From the NCBI GenBank assembly GCA_023396225.1, contig JAEWWT010000030.1, forward strand, positions 1 through 5,800: a stretch of DNA of 5,800 nucleotides. The letters run 5' to 3'. A program made the position numbers and the translations under genes. The notes under the pieces are model-generated. The model saw only the letters and a program-made list of their open reading frames with translations. It was not told the origin of the DNA and searched no databases. The DNA comes from Bacillota bacterium (GTDB lineage: Bacteria; Bacillota; Clostridia; Oscillospirales; Ruminococcaceae). Of the stretch, positions 1-4,156 are shown in pieces. The number at the start of each line of letters is the position of its first letter. Position 1 is the stretch's first letter.

Positions 1-145
1 TATATTCGAAGAAGTACATCAAACCCGCGGCAACACTTTGGCAACAAAAAATCAGATACTCTATATTTGACATACAATAGAGATAATTCAGATACCACAA
101 ACGATATTTCTTAAACAAAACCAGTTAAGATCACTATTTAAGGAG
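1..145. other. Left flank of the insertion sequence, no supported gene
   Basis: This short A/T-rich stretch precedes the element. On the plus strand one frame is open from the window edge to a TAA at 112-114 and another to a TAG at 78-80, so the end of a gene could lie here. Neither piece has recognisable family character. A TTGACA at 67-72 has no properly spaced -10 partner. I see nothing that can be named. Confidence 0.4.
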
Positions 146-153
146 TGCATATT

Positions 154-256
154 CCGTTTTCCGAGTGCGCCTTAACCGTTGAAATTGTGCATGGATTCCG
201 TTGAAATTGAGCAGTGAGGCCGCTTAAACTGAGCACCACTGCCGCACAAATTGAAT
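154..256 (+). repeat. Left-end IS21 subterminal repeats, five units at 22-bp spacing
   Basis: Five related 15-bp units start at 154, 176, 198, 220 and 242, exactly 22 bp apart. They read CCGTTTTCCGAGTGC, CCGTTGAAATTGTGC, CCGTTGAAATTGAGC, CCGCTTAAACTGAGC and CCGCACAAATTGAAT. The consensus is CCGnnnAAATTGAGC. The same motif occurs inverted at the other end of the element. Multiple terminal repeats are a known IS21 feature and are taken to be transposase binding sites. The spacing of about two helical turns would place bound molecules on one face of the DNA. Confidence 0.85.
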
Positions 257-257
257 A

Positions 258-286
258 TTGACAATCAAAATGCAATGTGTTATCAT
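258..286 (+). promoter_or_regulatory. Sigma-70-type promoter pointing into the element
   Basis: A perfect TTGACA (-35, 258-263) is followed after exactly 17 bp by TATCAT (-10, 281-286), one mismatch from TATAAT. Transcription would start near 293 on the plus strand, opposite to istB and istA. The -35 box begins two bases after the last left-end repeat unit, so a transposase bound there could affect it. The next elements on this strand are a short ORF with a ribosome binding site and an intrinsic terminator, which supports a real transcription unit of roughly 105 nt. Confidence 0.65.
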
Positions 287-320
287 AAAAATGCTTTTAG
301 CCATAACGGAGGATAGTGCA

Positions 321-359
321 ATGCTGAGGAGCAACACGAGCGCCGATTATGGGGTTTAG
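321..359 (+). CDS. 12-residue leader-like peptide MLRSNTSADYGV
   Basis: The ORF runs from ATG at 321 to TAG at 357-359. It has a Shine-Dalgarno GGAGG at 308-312 with 8 nt of spacing, starts about 28 nt after the predicted transcription start, and stops one base before a terminator hairpin. Promoter, ribosome site, tiny ORF and terminator in this order resemble the leader of an attenuation-controlled gene. No downstream plus-strand gene is present, because istB lies on the opposite strand. I do not recognise the peptide. It could be a captured relic of another gene's leader, or the ORF of a small RNA made by the element. The length is too short for protein-level evidence, so the case rests on context. 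Confidence 0.4.
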   Translation: MLRSNTSADYGV

Positions 360-426
360 CAAGGAGAGTGATACTGGGTGTATCACTCTTTTTCTTTTTG
401 CCGATGGGAACATATCACTCTCCTTG
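360..426 (+). promoter_or_regulatory. Three-arm alternative hairpin region
   Basis: The arm CAAGGAGAGTGATA (360-373) can pair with TATCACTCT at 381-389 (9 bp, the terminator). It can also pair with TATCACTCTCCTTG at 413-426, a perfect 14-bp match. The two pairings exclude one another. The longer one becomes possible only if RNA polymerase reads through the T tract, or in a minus-strand transcript running on from istB. The arrangement resembles a terminator/alternative-fold switch. Whether it regulates anything is inference. Confidence 0.45.
365..399 (+). terminator. Intrinsic terminator of the short plus-strand transcript
   Basis: A perfect 9-bp stem (AGAGTGATA at 365-373 with TATCACTCT at 381-389) encloses a 7-nt loop. 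It is followed by a T-rich tail with five Ts, one C and five more Ts (389-399). This is a standard rho-independent signal for the plus strand and would end the transcript that starts near 293. On the minus strand the hairpin has no T tail. Confidence 0.7.
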
Positions 427-451
427 GAAAACCGTAAAGCGATAAACCTAT

Positions 452-500
452 GACCGACGAAGTCGGTCTGCTTGTAGCCGAAGGCTCTTAATTTTCGGCT
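452..500 (-). terminator. Paired hairpins at the 3' end of istB
   Basis: Two small inverted repeats lie at and after the istB stop codon. AGCCGAA (476-482) pairs with TTCGGCT (494-500) around the stop. GACCGAC (452-458) pairs with GTCGGTC (462-468) around a three-base loop. Neither is followed by a T run on the minus strand, so intrinsic termination is doubtful. They may stabilise the 3' end of the istAB message. Confidence 0.35.
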
Positions 501-1234
501 AATCCTTTTCTTTTACGCATAGAATCCTTGCAGTCAATCAAAATTGAATATGAATCATGGACAATACGGTCGCAAATTGCATCAGCAAGAATCGGATCAT
601 TAAGCTTGTCACGCCAACCAGGCACATCAAATTGGGAGCAGAAAATTGTTGAAGCTTTTTTGTATCTTGATTCAATAATTTCCAGCACATCTCTTGCTTC
701 AGTTTCATTTAATGCATAAAGCAGCCACTCATCTATGATAAGAAGCGAATATTTTTTGTATTGTGCCATGACTTTTCGGATTGTTCCGCTGCCTCTTGCA
801 ATAGATAAATCTGTGAGCAATTCAGGAAGACGTATATATTTTACAGAAAGGAAATTGCGGACTGCATTCATACCAAATGCACACGCAAGATAAGTTTTAC
901 CGCTTCCTGCTGCACCAAGCAGTATAACGTTATGATGTTCCTGTATGTAGTTGCAGGTTGAAAGCCTTGTAATCATGTTTTTGTTAAGATTTCTGTCACT
1001 CTGATATTCGATACCCTCAATACAGGCATTGGGTTCAGATAGATTTGCTTGTTTAATAATTCGCTTCAAATAATTGTTTTTTCTTGAGTTCCACTCTTTG
1101 TCTACAATTAGGCTGACTCTGTCTTCAAAAGGCATGGACTGAAAACTTGAATCAGAAAGCTGTTCTTTGTATGCAGCTGCCATAACACTCAGATGCATTT
1201 CCCTAAGTTTGGATACAGTATTTTCTGTCAGCAT
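488..1234 (-). CDS. istB: IS21-family helper ATPase IstB
   Basis: IstB is the AAA+ ATPase that assists the IstA transposase in IS21 transposition by remodelling target DNA and the transpososome. The 248-residue protein has the usual family length. The Walker A motif GAAGSGKT is at residues 107-114 and Walker B LLIIDEW at 164-170. A sensor-like S200-Q201 follows, with a conserved C-terminal segment ADAICDRIVHDS near 217-228 whose Arg223 is a candidate arginine finger. The N-terminal part (about 1-90) is the basic helical DNA-binding region typical of IstB. The ATG at 1232-1234 is preceded by AGGAGG at 1243-1248 with 8 nt of spacing. It shares its A with the istA stop (TAATG), so translation is coupled. 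No defect is visible, so this protein could support an intact IstA supplied in trans. It resembles DnaC-type loaders, but the istA partner settles the assignment. Confidence 0.95.
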   Translation of the reverse strand: MLTENTVSKLREMHLSVMAAAYKEQLSDSSFQSMPFEDRVSLIVDKEWNSRKNNYLKRIIKQANLSEPNACIEGIEYQSDRNLNKNMITRLSTCNYIQEHHNVILLGAAGSGKTYLACAFGMNAVRNFLSVKYIRLPELLTDLSIARGSGTIRKVMAQYKKYSLLIIDEWLLYALNETEARDVLEIIESRYKKASTIFCSQFDVPGWRDKLNDPILADAICDRIVHDSYSILIDCKDSMRKRKGLAEN

Positions 1235-1242
1235 TACTTTTT

Positions 1243-1248
1243 CCTCCT
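1243..1248 (-). promoter_or_regulatory. istB ribosome binding site inside the end of istA
   Basis: A perfect AGGAGG on the minus strand lies in the last codons of istA, 8 nt before the istB ATG. It supports the chosen start. It also means istB can be translated independently of the broken istA 5' end if the message is made. Confidence 0.75.
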
Positions 1249-2514
1249 GTCATAATAATCGGCACCGCGGGTAAAGCCGTACTGTGAGGAAGAAGCAGCT
1301 GTTTTAGTTTCTTCTTGTATTTTATCTTGTCCTGAGCTGAGAATTGCCTGTATGTTTTTCAGCGACGGTCTTGGAGTATAGCTTAAAGCTCTTTTGCAAG
1401 CGTTTTCAAGACGTTCTGCGGAATATTTGTCAGCAAGCTTCAGAAGCCCCATACAGGACTTGTAGCCTTGCTGTTCGACTTTGTAGCCACTGAGGATAGC
1501 TCGTATAACTGTTTCTGTATCACTTCCGATTTTTTCTGCCCATTTGATGAATCGTTCTGCATTCCACTGCACATATTTTTGATGATTAGGCGGCATGTGA
1601 TTTTCCATGGTGCTGTACTGATTAGCTCGCCCATTAAGCCTTGGATGTGAACATATGCGATTACCGTCAAAGAAAATTTCTATTGCAGTTCGTGTTAAGC
1701 ATACGTCAACCTTTTGTTTGATGTATTCATATGGGACAGAGTAGTTAATTCGGTCAACAGAGATATGGTAATTCGGACCTACCGTTGCAATTTTCCGCAG
1801 TGCAAGCTCAAATGGTCTTTTTGGCAGGGGTAATAGAAAAGTCTTTTCTTCTTCAAAAACCGATGCACGGCTGCCGTCTTTCTTTTGAAATGGTTTGCGG
1901 TTAAAAGCATTGAGCCTTTCCGATATTGCAGAATTTAATTCCTGCAGAGATAAAAACTGTTCGTTTCGGATTGCTGCTAATATGAACGTAGATACTACTC
2001 CTACTGTTCCTTCTACCATAGCTTTATCCTTTGGAGCTCTGACTCTGGCAGGGATTACAGCAGTACCATAATGCTCAGCAAGCTCACGATAATTCTTGTT
2101 AAGGGTAACTTCATTAAATCCATGTTTGTCAACGCCTGTTTTAAGATTGTCGCACTGAATAATACGTGCAACACCTCCAAAATACTTGTATGCGTTAACA
2201 TGCGCTGCTGTCCAGCACTCCTGATTCATAGAGAAAAAAGCTTCCACATAACTGTAACCGCTGAAAGGCAGAGCTGCAACAAAAATGTATGCAGGAATTA
2301 CTTCACCCGTATCTATGTCAATTACAGAGGCAGTATCTCCTGCCCAATCAACCTGCATGATTTCTCCTGGTTTGTGATTCAAATGCATTGTTGCATTTTT
2401 CTTTACCAGGAAGTCACTGTAATACTTGTTGAACTGTGTGGACTGATATGAGATTTCTCCTGAATCACGGCAAGTGTCGCAATATTCAAGCCACAAAAGA
2501 TTCAGCGTGACCCC

Positions 2515-2554
2515 ATTCCTTTGCAGTTCTCGATATTCCTTTGCAGTTCTCGAT
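2515..2554. repeat. Exact 20-bp tandem duplication in istA
   Basis: ATTCCTTTGCAGTTCTCGAT occurs twice back to back (2515-2534 and 2535-2554) with no mismatch. Removing one copy restores the IstA reading VHRELQRNGVTLNLLW. Twenty bases shift the frame by two, so this is a disabling slippage-type duplication and probably recent, since the copies are identical. Confidence 0.95.
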
Positions 2555-2797
2555 GCACATATTCGTAATCTGGCATTTTGTACACTGGTTTTGATGCTGC
2601 TGGCGGGTAAAGCAGTTCTGCAAGTTCTTTGTCAGACATGGTGTCTGGTAATGGATAATGCAAGCCACTTCCCTTCAGCACGATTCAGTATTGCTGCTAC
2701 GGTATTTCTGGAACATCCACAGCTTTGAGCTATTTCCATCTTGTTAAGTCCTAAACTATTCAGCCTAAGGACTTCGCGGTAATTGGTCATGTTGATG

Positions 2798-2805
2798 ACC
2801 TCCCT
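2798..2805 (-). promoter_or_regulatory. istA ribosome binding site
   Basis: AGGGAGGT on the minus strand ends 7 nt before the ATG at 2788-2790. It identifies the original istA start upstream of the frameshifts, well upstream of the internal TTG near 2496. Confidence 0.75.
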
Positions 2806-2841
2806 GAGTATATTTACACCGATTTATCAGTGCATATATTC

Positions 2842-2870
2842 ATTATACCGTATATGCTCAATTCCAGCGG
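2842..2870 (-). promoter_or_regulatory. Probable istA promoter overlapping a terminal repeat
   Basis: A perfect TATAAT lies at 2842-2847 on the minus strand, about 50 nt before the istA ATG. At 17-bp spacing the -35 position (2865-2870) reads CCGCTG, a poor match that falls inside the innermost right-end repeat (2856-2870). A TTGAGC at 2856-2861 is too close to serve as the -35. The overlap suggests IstA binding could repress its own transcription. The -10 is clear; the rest is inference. Confidence 0.45.
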
Positions 2871-2937
2871 TTACCGTGCTTAGTTTGTGCGGTCTTCATG
2901 CTCAATTCGTGCGGTGGAGGTGCTCAATTTTGGGCGG
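2856..2937 (-). repeat. Right-end IS21 subterminal repeats, four units at 22-bp spacing
   Basis: Units start at 2856, 2878, 2900 and 2922: GCTCAATTCCAGCGG, GCTTAGTTTGTGCGG, GCTCAATTCGTGCGG and GCTCAATTTTGGGCGG (the last one base longer). These are reverse complements of the left-end consensus CCGnnnAAATTGAGC and have the same 22-bp phase, so the two arrays point at each other as expected for transposase sites at opposite ends. Confidence 0.85.
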
Positions 2938-3068
2938 AATATTCATTCCCAAACTTATAGAACTATGGGGTCTGAATATTGAAACGCAGGTTGAATCTAA
3001 AAAAAACATCGCCCGATTGACCGCCCGATGACAACACCACTTTTTCTGTTAAGATGTACACAAATAGG

Positions 3069-3110
3069 ACTATCCCTATGTGAACTGGATATGCTCACAA
3101 TAGGGATAGT
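3069..3110. repeat. Strong 15-bp palindrome, possible bidirectional terminator
   Basis: ACTATCCCTATGTGA (3069-3083) pairs with TCAC-A-ATAGGGATAGT (3095-3110), all 15 pairs matching with a single bulged A and an 11-nt loop. On the plus strand a run of Ts follows about 8 nt later. On the minus strand there is no clear T tract. It could be a terminator, a hairpin in an RNA leader, or the end of a small mobile element. I cannot choose between these. Confidence 0.6.
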
Positions 3111-3251
3111 TAATGATATTTTTACGGAAAGAGAGAATGATAATTATGACGGATGGATTGAGGTGGCTACGCAAAGGGATATGGACTTCTTTTAAAATAG
3201 CATCGGTGAGCCCATAGATACATGCACTACAGAAACGCTTTGACTGTTTAA

Positions 3252-3285
3252 TCAAGTAGTAATGAATTTTTTAAATATTACTTGA
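3252..3285 (-). terminator. Weak A/T-rich hairpin after the surface-protein operon
   Basis: TCAAGTAGTA (3252-3261) pairs with TATTACTTGA (3276-3285) with one wobble, just downstream of the stop codon at 3293-3295. There is no clean T run after it on the minus strand. It is the only candidate terminator close to the end of the operon, and the palindrome at 3069-3110 is an alternative further on. Confidence 0.25.
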
Positions 3286-3292
3286 ACAAGCG

Positions 3293-4156
3293 TTAAGAGT
3301 TACTGATACTTATTATTCCATCTTCTATTTTTGCGTTCAGTCCTTTATCAGTTAGAATTTTTATTATCTTTTTTGCTTCTGATTCGTCTCCTGAATATGT
3401 ACATTTAGAAATATACATATCTTTAATAGTACTTAATTCTGGAATAACAGTTAAAAGTTCATAGTTTAATTCAGAATTGTATATAGTTAATTTTGTAATG
3501 CCATTTAATGCTTTTGATTTTTCAGAATTCTTAAATTCGGATACATTTTGTAACCATAATTCATCCAATGATGGTGCTTTAATTATTTCAGCAAAATCAA
3601 TATTTAATGCATCTATATCCAAAAATTCAAGTGATTCGAACGTTTCAAGATCGCTATATTTTATCTTTTCGCTTGTTTGAATACTAAGACAGGACATTTG
3701 TTTAAATCCTTTTAATAAAGAAAAATCATTAAAATTAGAATTGATGACATAAAAATTATTAATATTTACGCAATTCTTCAATGCTGACCAATCGTCACAT
3801 TTACCGCGAAGGCCAAGTTCTTTAAGTTTATCTTGTCCTTTTAAGAAATTTAAATTTTTGTAATAATCTCCATACGTTTCTATTGCCTTTATATTATTGC
3901 AATATTTCAATGCATATTGTGCTTTTTTTAAAGTATAATCATATATACTGATTTTATAGACATCTTTTATACTAACAATTCCTCCATCGGTATTATCATT
4001 ATAGCTGTTTAAATACACATATTTTGGAGGGCCTAATATTCCAGTAAAAAATTTTAGAAAAATGCATAATAATAAAACCAATACAGACGCTACTACAATA
4101 AGAGTTTTTTTTACTTTTTTCTTAAATTTATTCAAAAAATCATCTCCCATCTCCAT
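3293..4156 (-). CDS. Membrane-anchored leucine-rich-repeat-like protein, function unknown
   Basis: The 287-residue protein begins with a short basic cytoplasmic tail (FKKKVKK, 11-17). One hydrophobic segment follows at about 18-41, which should act as an uncleaved signal anchor with the rest outside. LLLC at 28-31 is a poor lipobox, so a lipoprotein is unlikely. From about 89 to 279 the ectodomain shows irregular repeats of about 21-29 residues, each with a beta-strand pattern such as LKELGLRG, MSCLSIQT, LEFLDIDA, LDELWLQN, ITKLTIYN and IKDMYISK. This pattern is typical of divergent LRR folds used for protein binding. The ATG (4154-4156) shares a base with the upstream stop (TAATG) and has no Shine-Dalgarno site, so translation is probably coupled; ATG 4148-4150 is an alternative start. 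The coupling suggests a partner or immunity protein for the upstream product, which is inference. Confidence 0.8.
   Translation of the reverse strand: MEMGDDFLNKFKKKVKKTLIVVASVLVLLLCIFLKFFTGILGPPKYVYLNSYNDNTDGGIVSIKDVYKISIYDYTLKKAQYALKYCNNIKAIETYGDYYKNLNFLKGQDKLKELGLRGKCDDWSALKNCVNINNFYVINSNFNDFSLLKGFKQMSCLSIQTSEKIKYSDLETFESLEFLDIDALNIDFAEIIKAPSLDELWLQNVSEFKNSEKSKALNGITKLTIYNSELNYELLTVIPELSTIKDMYISKCTYSGDESEAKKIIKILTDKGLNAKIEDGIISISNS

Larger units (their letters stand above)
1234..2790 (-). pseudogene. istA: IS21-family DDE transposase IstA, frameshifted twice
   Basis: IstA cuts and joins the element ends. The true start is the ATG at 2788-2790 (MTNYREVLRL), which opens into a helix-turn-helix region with QSCGCSRNTVAAIL. 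That frame stops at TGA 2632-2634 after 52 codons. The natural sequence continues in the +1 frame (LHYPLPDTMSDKEL ... DYEYVHRELQRN) after an extra base, or loss of two, near 2668-2675. It is then broken by a 20-bp tandem duplication at 2515-2554. Deleting one repeat copy joins RELQRN directly to GVTLNLLWLEYC. The remaining 420-codon open part begins at a TTG that is only an internal leucine. It holds the catalytic core: D50 (QVDWAGD), D116 (QCDN) and E162 (KDKAMVEG), numbered from that TTG. Reconstructed length is about 511 residues, normal for long IstA proteins. The DNA-binding N-terminus cannot be joined to the core in one frame, so the gene is probably inactive. A sequencing error could explain the first shift but not easily the duplication. 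Confidence 0.9.
146..2945 (-). mobile_element. IS21-family insertion sequence with broken istA
   Basis: The element contains the istA-istB pair typical of IS21, on the minus strand, flanked by mirror-image arrays of 22-bp-spaced repeats. I place the ends from an imperfect inverted repeat: TGCATATTCCG starting at 146, and TGAATATTCCG read inward from 2945 on the other strand (one mismatch in 11). This gives TG...CA termini and a length of 2800 bp. IS21 elements normally duplicate 4-8 bp of target. The flanking bases here (AAGGAG before 146, TTCCCA after 2945) do not match, so either the copy has recombined or decayed, or the ends are off by several bases. Transposition would need IstA from elsewhere. 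The presence of the element is certain; the exact borders are less so. Confidence 0.85.
2946..3292. other. Intergenic region right of the element
   Basis: These 347 bp contain no convincing gene. On the plus strand, 2942-3031 reads as a short protein-like tail ending NIARLTAR before TGA, which may be the end of a host gene cut by the insertion. A direct repeat CGCCCGAT occurs at 3010-3017 and 3022-3029. A strong palindrome lies at 3069-3110. A 23-codon micro-ORF (ATG 3146, TAG 3215-3217) is weakly supported. The stretch from 3218 to the stop of the next gene is A/T-rich and holds only a weak hairpin. Confidence 0.6.

Noticed and set aside
67..87. Promoter with TTGACA at 67-72 and GATAAT at 82-87
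   Set aside because: The spacer is only 9 bp, and the properly spaced position has no -10 match.
154..256. CRISPR-like array from regular 22-bp repeats
   Set aside because: The units are degenerate, have 7-bp gaps and are mirrored at the other end of the element; they are IS21 terminal repeats.
2071..2451. Plus-strand ORF of 126 codons
   Set aside because: It is antisense to the DDE core of istA, has no ribosome site and no family character.
1234..2496. A complete 420-codon transposase gene starting at 2496
   Set aside because: The start is a TTG that encodes an internal leucine of IstA; the HTH region, true ATG and ribosome site lie upstream at 2790-2805, separated by frameshifts.
2486..2668. 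Minus-strand 60-codon ORF within the istA 5' region
   Set aside because: It lies in the third frame, which matches neither part of the reconstructed IstA.
2632..2790. Independent 52-residue HTH protein
   Set aside because: It is the truncated N-terminus of IstA; the missing continuation is found in the +1 frame directly after it.
4064..4075. Lipoprotein signal (LLLC) in the LRR-like protein
   Set aside because: The residue before Cys is Leu, not a small residue, and the hydrophobic stretch continues past it, so a signal anchor is more likely.
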